Source: Melioribacter roseus (lineage in GTDB: Bacteria > Bacteroidota > Ignavibacteria > Ignavibacteriales > Melioribacteraceae). From it: a stretch of 64,000 nucleotides of DNA. The position numbers and the translations under genes were made by a program. The DNA lies in the NCBI GenBank assembly GCA_020724265.1, contig DYHH01000021.1, forward strand, positions 1 to 64,000, in the 5' to 3' direction. The notes below the pieces were generated by a model that was not told the origin of the DNA, searched no databases, and saw nothing but the letters and a program-made list of their open reading frames with translations. Shown here piece by piece: positions 48,477-57,946 of the stretch. The stretch's first letter is position 1. Each line of letters opens with the position of its first letter.

Positions 48477-48995
48477 ATGAAAAAAATATTCTTAACTGCA
48501 CTATTAACTTTATGTTTTACGGTAACTTTAATCTCACAAAAAAGCTATGATTATTTAGTTAAATATTTACCAAAGATTGACAAAGTTGGAGAGTTTGTTA
48601 AAGATGAAGTATTAATTGACGATCCATGCGATGCATGTCTTCCTACCGTAACAGTTTTATACCAGAAAAAAGGTTTAGGTGATATAAATGAAGACATGAC
48701 TGACCTTGGTAGAACAATAAGTATTTCAATTACCGATGCAAAGGATAATATCGAATATATAAATGCGATGTTGGATTATAGTGGAAGTTCTCAAAGCTTC
48801 ATGGTCTTTAAAGATAAATATGAGGGATGGAAAGAGATAGTCGAAAACGATTACGGAGTTCAACAATGCACTTATACTTATGCTGTTGAAAATAGATTCT
48901 TAATACAAATAAACGGTGGTTATGGCAATGTATTAAAGGAAATGGATGTTTTAGTAGACGATATTGATCATGTTGGATTAAAAAATCAAAAATAG
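48477..48995 (+). CDS. small secreted protein of unknown function
   Basis: A 172-residue protein with a signal peptide (MKKIFLTALLTLCFTVTLIS). Two cysteines form a DPCDACLP motif near residue 47. The start at 48477 is preferred over an upstream in-frame ATG because it is preceded by AGGA and begins a standard signal peptide. The mature part looks alpha/beta. It is alone on the plus strand between the OmpA gene and an AraC regulator. Function unknown. Confidence 0.75.
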   Translation: MKKIFLTALLTLCFTVTLISQKSYDYLVKYLPKIDKVGEFVKDEVLIDDPCDACLPTVTVLYQKKGLGDINEDMTDLGRTISISITDAKDNIEYINAMLDYSGSSQSFMVFKDKYEGWKEIVENDYGVQQCTYTYAVENRFLIQINGGYGNVLKEMDVLVDDIDHVGLKNQK

Positions 48996-49001
48996 ACTGC
49001 A

Positions 49002-49841
49002 TTAATATTCTAGCTGTTCCAATATATTTTGTTTACCTGAAAATGTCTCGACGTTATCAAGATTTCTACTGAAAAATTTTTTAGGAGTTTCGCCGATAAT
49101 TTTTTTAAAATCTTTTATGAAATGGGATTGATCAAAAAATTTGCATTCATATACAATATCGTTAAAATTCAAATTGGGATTCTTTCTGTAAAGATCCCAA
49201 ACATAATTAACGCGAACAATACGTAGTAATTCCTTAGCACTTATTCCCACACGCTGATGGAATAATCTTCTGAATGATCTATGATTCATTTTTACATCAT
49301 TCAAAATTTCGGATATTCTCCGGTTAATATTACCGGAGATAATTTTGTTATAAACATCATCAACTTCATCCGTGAAATACACATTTTGCAAATAATTTTG
49401 TGAAATAAAATCTTCAAAAATATTTATTTTCTCTATATCAGAAATTGAGAATCTCATTTGCCGGTATATATCATCCAGCAACACAGAATCAAATGATTGG
49501 AAGAATTGATTTGGAAGTAAATCCATACGAATCTTAAATACAGAAGAAAAAACTGAAGTTCGGCATATTATGATAAGTGATTCAAGTATATCATTGGTTT
49601 CAAATACCAAATTATTAATACATGGAACAGTGAAAAAAATATTCGGCAATTCATATTTGTGAAATCCATTTATAATATACTTTTCGTTATCAGTAAAATG
49701 AATAACGATTGCTGTATATCCATCGGGAATATACTTATCCATCAATTGTTTTTCTCCGTCATTAAAACTAATACTTATGTAACGGACAACAAGTGGAGAA
49801 CATCTTTCCGATGGTTTGTAATGCTGCGATAAAGGCATCAA
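49002..49841 (-). CDS. AraC-family transcriptional regulator
   Basis: A 279-residue regulator with an unrecognised N-terminal sensing domain (about 1-150) and a C-terminal AraC double helix-turn-helix (about 165-262), including VKMNHRSFRRLFHQRVGIS and FDQSHFIKDFKKIIGETPKKF. Ligand and targets unknown. It converges with the small secreted-protein gene and is divergent from recQ. Confidence 0.9.
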   Translation of the reverse strand: MMPLSQHYKPSERCSPLVVRYISISFNDGEKQLMDKYIPDGYTAIVIHFTDNEKYIINGFHKYELPNIFFTVPCINNLVFETNDILESLIIICRTSVFSSVFKIRMDLLPNQFFQSFDSVLLDDIYRQMRFSISDIEKINIFEDFISQNYLQNVYFTDEVDDVYNKIISGNINRRISEILNDVKMNHRSFRRLFHQRVGISAKELLRIVRVNYVWDLYRKNPNLNFNDIVYECKFFDQSHFIKDFKKIIGETPKKFFSRNLDNVETFSGKQNILEQLEY

Positions 49842-49995
49842 AAAATTCTATATTGTCTAAAATAATTTCCGAATAGTAAAGACAAAAACCAGAATGAAAA
49901 ATTAACCAAAAAATCAGAGATTACTAATCTGTTTTGATTATAATTATTTGTTAAACCATCTTTATTTTTAATAAAATTCAATCGATTAAATCCGA

Positions 49996-52164
49996 ATGTT
50001 AGATAAAGCAAATGGGATATTACATACAGTTTTCGGTTATAAGACTTTTCGTCCGCTTCAAGAAGAAATAATAAAAACAATATTATCAAAAAAAGATTCG
50101 CTTGTAATAATGCCTACCGGCGGAGGTAAATCACTCTGTTACCAGATTCCGGCATTAATATTTAACGGGATAACTATCGTAGTCTCCCCTTTAATTTCAT
50201 TGATGAAAGATCAAGTTGAGCAATTAAAAGAATTAGGTGCTGATGCAATTTTCTTAAACAGTTCGTTATCTCAAGAAGAATATGGAAAGAATGTAGAATT
50301 GTTAATAAACAATAATGTAAAACTTCTTTACGTTGCACCCGAAACTTTATTTCTTGAAAAGACTATTCAACTTTTATCATCACTTAAAATTGACTGCATT
50401 ACAGTTGATGAAGCACATTGTATTTCGGAATGGGGACATGATTTTCGTCCCGAGTACAGAAAGATTATCGAAATTAGAAAACTTTTCCCGGATGCTGTTT
50501 GCGTTGCAGTTACCGCAACCGCAACACCAAGAGTTCAAAAGGATATTCGTGATTCGCTTGAACTAAGAGGTAATAATAATTTCATCGCAAGCTTCAACAG
50601 AGAAAATTTATATTTGGAAATAGCTCCTAAAGTAAACGGAGTTGAACAAACAATAAGATTTCTCCGAAAGTATCCAAATCAATCCGGAATAATTTATTGT
50701 TTTTCACGTAAGCAGGTTGATTCACTTTATGTTGATTTGTACAATGCGGGTTATTCAGTAAGACCTTATCATGCAGGATTATCAGACGAGGAACGAAAAG
50801 AAAATCAAGAATTATTTATTAAGGATGATATTCAAATAATAGTTGCAACAATTGCATTCGGAATGGGCATTAACAAATCTAATGTAAGATTTGTAATTCA
50901 TTTCGATCTGCCTAAAAATATCGAATCATACTATCAAGAAATCGGAAGATCAGGTAGAGACGGTTTGCGTGCGCATTGTTTGTTATTATTCAGTTATTCC
51001 GATATTCAAAAGATTAGATACTTCATAAATCAAAAAGAAGAACATGAAAAGAAAATTGCCGAACGTCATTTAAGAGCATTATTAAATTATGCAGAGACCG
51101 GTATTTGCAGAAGATTTCCGTTGTTATCTTACTTTGGCGAAAAATTTAATCATCAAAAATGCGGTATGTGCGATAACTGCAATTCAATTGACAAAGATTT
51201 GGTAGATGTTACAATTCCAGCACAGAAATTTTTATCATGTGTAAAAAGAACTAATGAGATATTTGGTACTGTTCATATTGTCGATATTTTAAAAGGATCA
51301 AAAGCCGAAAAGATAATAGAAAAAGGTCATGACAAACTAAGTACATACGGAATTGGAACAGAATACTCTAAAAAACAATGGTTGTTTTTATCACATCAAT
51401 TTATACAACAGGGTTTGCTCGTTCAAGATAACGAGTTCGGGAGTTTGAAATTAACCGAGAAATCATACCAGGTATTAAAAGGAAACCTAACAGTTACAGC
51501 AAAAATAAAAGAAGATTTTGAAGAAAGGATTAAAAAGGAAATAAAAGAATCTTACGACGAAGCATTATTTGAGATACTTAGAAAGAAAAGAAAATCAATC
51601 GCGGATAAATTACGCCTTCCTCCATATGTAATTTTCTCGGATAAATCCTTATCCGAAATGTCATCATATCTCCCGGTTAACAAAAAAGAAATGTTGAGAA
51701 TTCACGGGCTCGGTGAGATTAAATTTGAGAAATACGGACATATATTTCTTAAAGAAATTATTGATTACTGTAAAGAGAATAAATTAAAATCAATCAACGA
51801 AGATTACAACCATTCACCTAAGATCAAAATAGTTAAGAAAACTAAATCATATCAAACAACAGGAGAAAAATTTATTTCCGGTACAACGATAGATGAACTT
51901 ACACAAGAAACAAAATATAAGAAAAGCACTATCTTGAAACATTTGTATGACTATACAATTGAAAATGGTTTACCGAATCCGGAAAGATTGTTAAACGAAT
52001 CTCATCTTTCCGAAAATGAAAGATATAAAGTATTAAGACTGTTTGATGAATTAGGAGCAGAGACACTATCGCCAATCTTCAATTCACTTAAACAAAAAGT
52101 CGATTATAATGAACTTCATTTACTAAGGATATTTTATATTGCTTCAAAAATGCGAAGAGAATAG
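49996..52164 (+). CDS. recQ: ATP-dependent DNA helicase RecQ
   Basis: A 722-residue superfamily 2 helicase for recombination and replication-fork repair. Walker A is TGGGKS (41-46), the DEAH box is at 138-141, and the aromatic loop follows (ISEWGHDFRP). The RQC zinc cysteines are at about 370-397. An HRDC domain lies at about 525-600, and the C-terminal extension (about 620-722) has a helix-turn-helix-like segment (TTIDELTQETKYKKSTILKHL) found in several RecQ proteins of this phylum. Confidence 0.96.
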   Translation: MLDKANGILHTVFGYKTFRPLQEEIIKTILSKKDSLVIMPTGGGKSLCYQIPALIFNGITIVVSPLISLMKDQVEQLKELGADAIFLNSSLSQEEYGKNVELLINNNVKLLYVAPETLFLEKTIQLLSSLKIDCITVDEAHCISEWGHDFRPEYRKIIEIRKLFPDAVCVAVTATATPRVQKDIRDSLELRGNNNFIASFNRENLYLEIAPKVNGVEQTIRFLRKYPNQSGIIYCFSRKQVDSLYVDLYNAGYSVRPYHAGLSDEERKENQELFIKDDIQIIVATIAFGMGINKSNVRFVIHFDLPKNIESYYQEIGRSGRDGLRAHCLLLFSYSDIQKIRYFINQKEEHEKKIAERHLRALLNYAETGICRRFPLLSYFGEKFNHQKCGMCDNCNSIDKDLVDVTIPAQKFLSCVKRTNEIFGTVHIVDILKGSKAEKIIEKGHDKLSTYGIGTEYSKKQWLFLSHQFIQQGLLVQDNEFGSLKLTEKSYQVLKGNLTVTAKIKEDFEERIKKEIKESYDEALFEILRKKRKSIADKLRLPPYVIFSDKSLSEMSSYLPVNKKEMLRIHGLGEIKFEKYGHIFLKEIIDYCKENKLKSINEDYNHSPKIKIVKKTKSYQTTGEKFISGTTIDELTQETKYKKSTILKHLYDYTIENGLPNPERLLNESHLSENERYKVLRLFDELGAETLSPIFNSLKQKVDYNELHLLRIFYIASKMRRE

Positions 52165-52211
52165 AATTTTTTATACTTATTTTAATATCATACTTTGATC
52201 ATAAAATTTGC

Positions 52212-52802
52212 ATGAAAGAAATAACAGCCGAAATAAAAAAGTCGTTGCATACTTTTGTAAATAGATTTATCAAAACAGATGATGAATTGTTTAACACAAT
52301 TCTCGGAAACTTCGAATATTACAATACAGCAAGAAAAGAACTGCTACTAGAAGCAGGTAAAGTTGCAGATAAAGTTTTCTTCTTACCGGAAGGTTTTGTA
52401 AGATTTTTTCATATTAAGGAAAATGGAATCGAAGTTACAAGTGATTTTTATTTTGCACCGGGATTTATCACTTCATTTACAAGTTTGATAGAACAAAAGC
52501 CATCAATAGTAAATATTCAGGCAATGGTAAAGATGGATATATTGTTTATTAAGTATAAAAATCTAATTGCTCTATATGATCAAGAGCACAAAATCGAAAG
52601 ATTGGGAAGACTTCTTGCAGAACAAGTATTCATCTCTTCAGAAAAACATCTTTTTAGTTTTCTTAATGACTTACCTCAAGAAAGGTATGAATGGTTAATC
52701 AGAGAATACCCGGAATACATTAAAAATATACCACTTCACTATCTTGCTTCATACCTCGGCATTACCCCGGAATCACTCAGCCGCATTAGAAATCGTACTT
52801 AA
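52212..52802 (+). CDS. Crp/Fnr-family transcriptional regulator
   Basis: A 196-residue regulator with a cyclic-nucleotide-binding-like N-terminal domain (about 25-120) and a C-terminal winged helix (about 170-196, IPLHYLASYLGITPESLSRIRN). No cysteine cluster typical of FNR is present. Such short Crp-like proteins in this phylum usually act on a neighbouring gene. The nitroreductase-like gene 92 bp downstream is the best candidate target. Confidence 0.91.
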   Translation: MKEITAEIKKSLHTFVNRFIKTDDELFNTILGNFEYYNTARKELLLEAGKVADKVFFLPEGFVRFFHIKENGIEVTSDFYFAPGFITSFTSLIEQKPSIVNIQAMVKMDILFIKYKNLIALYDQEHKIERLGRLLAEQVFISSEKHLFSFLNDLPQERYEWLIREYPEYIKNIPLHYLASYLGITPESLSRIRNRT

Positions 52803-52823
52803 GTTTAATTTCTTAACTTAAGT
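52797..52823 (+). promoter_or_regulatory. inverted repeat over the Crp/Fnr gene stop
   Basis: ACTTAAGTT and AACTTAAGT form a perfect 9-bp inverted repeat around nine bases, overlapping the stop codon of the Crp/Fnr gene. A smaller palindrome AGGAT-TTT-ATCCT follows at 52826-52838. Either could be a terminator stem or the operator for the downstream nitroreductase-like gene. Confidence 0.5.
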
Positions 52824-52893
52824 CAAGGATTTTATCCTCGAACAGATATTAGTTTTGAATAGTCAATAATTACTTTACAACATCGAGGATGAA

Positions 52894-53967
52894 ATGAAAG
52901 CTACAAATATTTTACTACTCTTTTCCTTGGCTACAATATTTACAAGCTGTGCATCAATCACAAGAGATTATTTCAAGGAAACACTTCACAACCCTTTGGA
53001 GAAAATAATTTATTACGCTTCATTAGCAGGAAACTCTCATAATACGCAACCATGGATCGTTGAGATTGAAAACGAAACTACCGTACATATTTTAGCAGAT
53101 TTTTCCAGAAAACTTCAAATTGTTGATCCTGATGGCAGAGGGTTGTTTATTTCTTTAGGAGCTTTTATAGAGAATTTTGAAATAGCTGCCGGTAGTTTTG
53201 GTTATAAGGCGAATGTGGAAATTACCGCACAACATAAGAATGATAACATAGCTGCAACAATAAAATTAAGTAAATCATTAGAAACCGGTTATGATCTCAA
53301 TATAATTGAAGATCGCAGAACATTACGCACGCCTTTTCGTAATGACGAGATTATCAATGAACATTTAGAAAAACTTATCGATTCAAACAAAGAAAATGTA
53401 TTTTATTTTAGTTCTGCTTCAAATGAAGGCAAGTATATCGCGGAAAATACTCTCGCCGCTTATACTCAACAAGCAAAAGATGATCAGGCAAAACAAGAGC
53501 TTTCAAATTGGATAAGATTTTCGAATACTGATGTTAAGAAATATCGCGATGGGCTTACAACAGCCGGTATGGGCATTAAAGGTATTGGAGGATTCATTGT
53601 TAGAAATTTCTATAAGCCGGAAGACTCATTAAAAGATTCATTTGTCAATACCGGGATTGAAAAGACAAAAGAGCAAACAGAAAACTGTAGTGGATGGATT
53701 GTTATCTTTCAGAATGAAGAAACACCGCAAAAGTGGATTGAAACCGGAAGAATTTACCAAAAAATAAATTTGAAATGCAGAGAGTTAAATTTAGGTTTAC
53801 ACCCGATGAATCAATTAATTGAAGAAGAGAATTTCGAAAAATTTGCTAATGAATATTTGTCATTACCGGGACAAATACAATTTATTGCACGTATCGGATA
53901 TGTTGATTCTTATCCAGTCGCTAACAGTGTTAGAAGACCGGTTGAAAATATATTAATATATAATTAA
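52894..53967 (+). CDS. Acg-type FMN-binding nitroreductase-like lipoprotein
   Basis: A 357-residue protein of the nitroreductase superfamily, closest in style to mycobacterial Acg proteins. The FMN-binding motif region AGNSHNTQPW is near residues 45-54 and a second half has GLHPMNQLIEE (about 305-315). Unusually, the N-terminus has a signal sequence with lipobox-like FTSC (C19), implying export and lipid anchoring; alternatively the N-terminus is a membrane anchor. GAGGAT precedes the ATG. Confidence 0.85.
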   Translation: MKATNILLLFSLATIFTSCASITRDYFKETLHNPLEKIIYYASLAGNSHNTQPWIVEIENETTVHILADFSRKLQIVDPDGRGLFISLGAFIENFEIAAGSFGYKANVEITAQHKNDNIAATIKLSKSLETGYDLNIIEDRRTLRTPFRNDEIINEHLEKLIDSNKENVFYFSSASNEGKYIAENTLAAYTQQAKDDQAKQELSNWIRFSNTDVKKYRDGLTTAGMGIKGIGGFIVRNFYKPEDSLKDSFVNTGIEKTKEQTENCSGWIVIFQNEETPQKWIETGRIYQKINLKCRELNLGLHPMNQLIEEENFEKFANEYLSLPGQIQFIARIGYVDSYPVANSVRRPVENILIYN

Positions 53968-54032
53968 GTAAAGTGATTCACTGTTTATTGACATTTATAA
54001 ATGTGAAAAGAAATCGTTCCGGTTAGTTAATA

Positions 54033-54064
54033 AAACTTACCCCGAAAATTTTCGGGGTAAGTTT
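54033..54064. terminator. 32-bp perfect palindrome, bidirectional terminator
   Basis: A perfect 32-bp palindrome with arms AAACTTACCCCGAAAA and its complement lies between the convergent nitroreductase-like and M16 protease genes. The GC core and T-rich end fit a terminator working in both directions. Confidence 0.85.
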
Positions 54065-54080
54065 AGGAAACAACTAAAAA

Positions 54081-56864
54081 TTATTCAGTTGATTTAGGTG
54101 ATTCAGTTTTCGATGGAGTTTTTATTTCTTTGTCAATAATATTTCCGTCAACGTCAATTTCATGCACATCATATCCAAACTCTTTGAGTTTTTCTTCATA
54201 CTGAATCCTATCACCTACTACAACCCAAATCAAATTATCCGCATTAAGAGTTTGTGACGCTGCACTTCGAACATCTTCCAAATTAAGATTTTTTACTCGA
54301 CTGCTATAAGTATTAAAATAATCCAAGGGAAGATCATAACGAACAATATCTGCGAGAGAGTTACCAACTGAATTATTAGTTTCCCAACTACCAGGCAAAC
54401 CTAAAGTATTATTCAGTTTGATTTTATTTAGTTCATCTTCAGTTGCGGGATTTGTACTTGTAAACTCGGAAATTTCTCTTAATACTTCTGCAAAAGATTC
54501 TTTTGTTTTATCGGATTGCACCATAGCAAAAACCACGAATGGACGCTGTCCTCGAGCACCTATTATAATACTTTGAGAACCGTAGGACCAATGCTTGTCC
54601 TCCCGAAGATTCATGTTAATTCTTGAAGTAAAGGTTCCGCCAATAATATCATTCATCGTTTCTATTTCAAGATTATTATCTACTCCTCTTCCCGGAATCA
54701 ATTGTGCAGCAAAAATAACTGACTGCGGTGCACCCGGTTTATCCATCATATAAACCACAGGCTTTTCTTTATTCTTAACTTCACCAATATTTTTTTTAGG
54801 AACAATCCCCTCTTCCCAATCATCAAAATATTTTTCTAACTTAGGCAATAATTCATTCATAGAAATATCACCGGTTACAACAATGGTTGCATTGTTTGGT
54901 TTGAACCATGTCTGATGAAATTTCACAAGATCTTCGCGTTGAATTTTCATAACTGTTTCTTCATAACCGGAACCGCTAAATGGTAATCCGTAAGCATGAT
55001 CTTTTCCGTAAATTAATTCCGGGAATGTTCTTAAACCCATTTGAATCGGATTTGATTTCTCACGCTGAATTTGAGCAATTTTTTCTTTCTTTAATCTGTC
55101 TAATTCCGAATCAGGAAATGAGGGATTAAGAATAACATCTGCATATAATTCAAGTGAAAGATCAAGTTTTTCTTTTAATGATGACATGTTAACAAAGGAC
55201 ATATCAAGATTAGAGTTGGTACCAAGATTAGTACCAAGATTATCCAACATATCACTAATTTCAAGAGATTTCAATTTAGCAGTACCCTCATCCAGCATAG
55301 CCATCGCTAAACCGGCAGTTCCGGGAATTGCAAATTGATCAGATGCATAACCGGCATTGACAAGTAAACTTACATTTACCAAAGGAACCGATGATCTTTG
55401 TGCAAGCATTACTTTTAATCCGTTAGACAAAACTGCTGTTTGAGTTTCCGGGAAAGATACATCAGGCGGAGTTCCGGTTTCGGGAAGTTTTGATCTATCG
55501 GCACCTACAGCAAGTTCTTGATAATTAGGGAACGGATGAACTTCCAAAATATATACACCGTCACCCAACCATTTTACAGAAGCATCTAGAATATCCTTTT
55601 CGGTTGAGTGAACAATATAACCTAAGTATTTTTTAAAGTGCTCAGGATTTCCACCGAAAACTTCAGACTGAGCAAGAATATCGGATTTACCACCAAATCC
55701 ACCAATTCTTTCAATACCGCGTACAAAATTAGCTACATGTTTAGTTTTTACTCTTTGTAATTCTTCTTGAGTTGGACCTTCTTTTAAAAACTTAGCTAAT
55801 ACTTCATCAATAGCTTTTTCAACTAGGACAAGATCACCGTTCGGTTTTACGGTCGCACGGATATGAAATTGACTTCCAATTTCACCCGGTGAATAAAAAG
55901 CGGCTACATCAGTAGCAATCTGATCTTCGTACACCAACCTTTTGTAAAGCCGAGAAGATTTACCCAATGCCAAAACATCACTCGCTAAATCAAGGTAAGC
56001 TAATTCTTCATTACCCCATTCCGGAATATTCCAAACTTTATAAACCCTTGCTTGAGGAACCCTATCCTGAACAATTTGTCTTTTTGATCCTTGCATTTTT
56101 GCTACCCAAGTATCATACTTTGCGATAGGCGGACCGGCTGGAATATCACCGAAATATTTTTCCACTTTTTCTTTTGCTACTTCCGGTGTTATATCTCCTG
56201 CAACAACTAACACTGCATTAGCGGCGCCATAATATGTTTTGAACCATTCATGTACATCTTCCAAAGTAGCTGCATCTAAATCCTCCATAGAGCCAATAAC
56301 CGACCATGAGTATGGATGACCTACCGGATATGTTCCCTTGGTAATTAATTCCCAAGCAACAGCGTACGGCTGATTATCACCTTGACGTTTTTCATTTTGA
56401 ACAACACCACGTTGTTCATCAAGTTTTTCTTGTGTAACAGCCCCGAGTAAATGTCCCATTCTATCAGATTCCATCCATAGTGCCAAATCAACAGCAGAGG
56501 TAGGAACATTTTGGAAGTAGTTTGTCCTATCATTACTTGTTGTACCGTTTAAGTCAGTGGCACCGACTCTTTCCATAACCTGGAAATAATCGTCATCAAA
56601 GTTTTCGCTTCCGTTGAACATAAGATGTTCAAACAGGTGAGCAAAACCGGTTTTACCTACTTTTTCATTTTTTGAACCGACATGATACCAAACATTTACA
56701 GCTACAATTGGCGCTTTATGGTCTTCATGTACAATCAATGTAAGTCCATTATCAAGCACAAATTTTGTGTAAGGAATATCTATTTCAGAAATGTTTTGTG
56801 CTTTTATGATTGTTGTAAAAAGTAGGATAGTTATTACAAAGAGAAAAAATGAATTTCGTTTCAT
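54081..56864 (-). CDS. M16-family zinc metalloprotease (two-domain, exported)
   Basis: A 927-residue exported protein with a signal peptide (1-22) and two M16 (pitrilysin/insulinase-type) halves. The N-terminal half carries the inverted zinc motif HLFEH (H76, E79, H80) with the third ligand in the downstream glutamate-rich NEKRQG region. The C-terminal half (about 475-880) is the inactive partner domain. Such proteins degrade peptides in the periplasm. AAGGA precedes the ATG. No second M16 gene is adjacent. Confidence 0.93.
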   Translation of the reverse strand: MKRNSFFLFVITILLFTTIIKAQNISEIDIPYTKFVLDNGLTLIVHEDHKAPIVAVNVWYHVGSKNEKVGKTGFAHLFEHLMFNGSENFDDDYFQVMERVGATDLNGTTSNDRTNYFQNVPTSAVDLALWMESDRMGHLLGAVTQEKLDEQRGVVQNEKRQGDNQPYAVAWELITKGTYPVGHPYSWSVIGSMEDLDAATLEDVHEWFKTYYGAANAVLVVAGDITPEVAKEKVEKYFGDIPAGPPIAKYDTWVAKMQGSKRQIVQDRVPQARVYKVWNIPEWGNEELAYLDLASDVLALGKSSRLYKRLVYEDQIATDVAAFYSPGEIGSQFHIRATVKPNGDLVLVEKAIDEVLAKFLKEGPTQEELQRVKTKHVANFVRGIERIGGFGGKSDILAQSEVFGGNPEHFKKYLGYIVHSTEKDILDASVKWLGDGVYILEVHPFPNYQELAVGADRSKLPETGTPPDVSFPETQTAVLSNGLKVMLAQRSSVPLVNVSLLVNAGYASDQFAIPGTAGLAMAMLDEGTAKLKSLEISDMLDNLGTNLGTNSNLDMSFVNMSSLKEKLDLSLELYADVILNPSFPDSELDRLKKEKIAQIQREKSNPIQMGLRTFPELIYGKDHAYGLPFSGSGYEETVMKIQREDLVKFHQTWFKPNNATIVVTGDISMNELLPKLEKYFDDWEEGIVPKKNIGEVKNKEKPVVYMMDKPGAPQSVIFAAQLIPGRGVDNNLEIETMNDIIGGTFTSRINMNLREDKHWSYGSQSIIIGARGQRPFVVFAMVQSDKTKESFAEVLREISEFTSTNPATEDELNKIKLNNTLGLPGSWETNNSVGNSLADIVRYDLPLDYFNTYSSRVKNLNLEDVRSAASQTLNADNLIWVVVGDRIQYEEKLKEFGYDVHEIDVDGNIIDKEIKTPSKTESPKSTE

Positions 56865-57022
56865 TTTTGTTCCTTTTTTAATGAGAGATGTGGTTTATTT
56901 GAGTATTAGACGTAGTTGACACAAAAAAGATATATGATTTAGAATGCTTTTTTGGTTAAAATTAAAAATATTATTAATCTTCATTCCCCAATGTTAAAAA
57001 CGATATTTGTAATTCCTTTTAC

Positions 57023-57904
57023 TTATGTCTGCGCAGTAACCGGAAACTTTATGCTACTATTTTCGAATTCAATCTTACTTAAAATGAACGGATATGATTC
57101 TTCATCGATAATCTTGTTGTAAGAATAATCTATTTGATCCGGTGGAAAATGATAAATAATTTTTTTGAGTGAACCCGATTGAATAATTTTCGGTAGAACT
57201 TCTACTATATCAAACGGTTGCGAATAAATAACATCATAAATCTGAAGAGTATTTTCTTCTTCCTTTTTTATAAAAATAATCTTCTCATCTTCTAATAAAT
57301 AGATATCATTTCTAAAAGTATTCAAGATATGCCACCAGGTTATATGGTAATAATTCTCACAACCAAATATTTTTGTAATAGGTAATCTTATCCGCAGCAT
57401 TTTATCAACTAAAGCAAAATCATCTTCATTCACTAAATCTAATTTGCGTAATTCATTTTTTGGTTTGGGAAGGTTGGATTCTTGTAAAAATAATTTCTCG
57501 GTAATTCTATTAAATCCAAACTTCGGATAGAAATCGAGTACGGATTCATTTGCAAAAAGAAAAAACAAATCGACATCGTCATGATACTTTTCAATAACAT
57601 AATTCATTAATCTTCGAGCTAAGCCTTTATTTTTATATTCATCTAAAGTAGCAACCGCCCCTATTTGAACAGCTTTGTATTTGCTCCCGTCAATATAAAC
57701 ATTCATCAATGCAGCAGATACATTTGAGATTATTCTATTGTTATCAATTAATGAAAACGGTATGTAGTCTTTAGTCCAAAATCCTTTTTGATGCCATTCG
57801 GTAAAACTTATTCTTGGGAATACTTTTTCGATAAAAAGATGAAACTGATTTACAAGGTGATTATCGTTTTGATAGTTTTCAATTAATTTCAAATCTTCAT
57901 TCAT
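57023..57904 (-). CDS. GNAT-family N-acetyltransferase
   Basis: A 293-residue acetyltransferase. The acetyl-CoA-binding motif lies in VATLDEYKNKGLARRLMNYV (about 83-102), followed by FLFANESVLDFYPKFGFN, a typical motif B. The extra C-terminal half (about 150-293) resembles the longer Eis-like layout. The substrate is unknown. It lies between the M16 protease and a putative zincin on the same strand. Confidence 0.88.
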   Translation of the reverse strand: MNEDLKLIENYQNDNHLVNQFHLFIEKVFPRISFTEWHQKGFWTKDYIPFSLIDNNRIISNVSAALMNVYIDGSKYKAVQIGAVATLDEYKNKGLARRLMNYVIEKYHDDVDLFFLFANESVLDFYPKFGFNRITEKLFLQESNLPKPKNELRKLDLVNEDDFALVDKMLRIRLPITKIFGCENYYHITWWHILNTFRNDIYLLEDEKIIFIKKEEENTLQIYDVIYSQPFDIVEVLPKIIQSGSLKKIIYHFPPDQIDYSYNKIIDEESYPFILSKIEFENSSIKFPVTAQT

Positions 57905-57946
57905 TTTTCTTCTCTATACAATAAGCAACAGGACAATTTATTTTAT

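Noticed and set aside
49838-50089. Minus-strand open frame with a hydrophobic start opposite the beginning of recQ
   Set aside because: It overlaps the well-supported recQ N-terminal domain in antisense, has low-complexity composition and resembles no known family.
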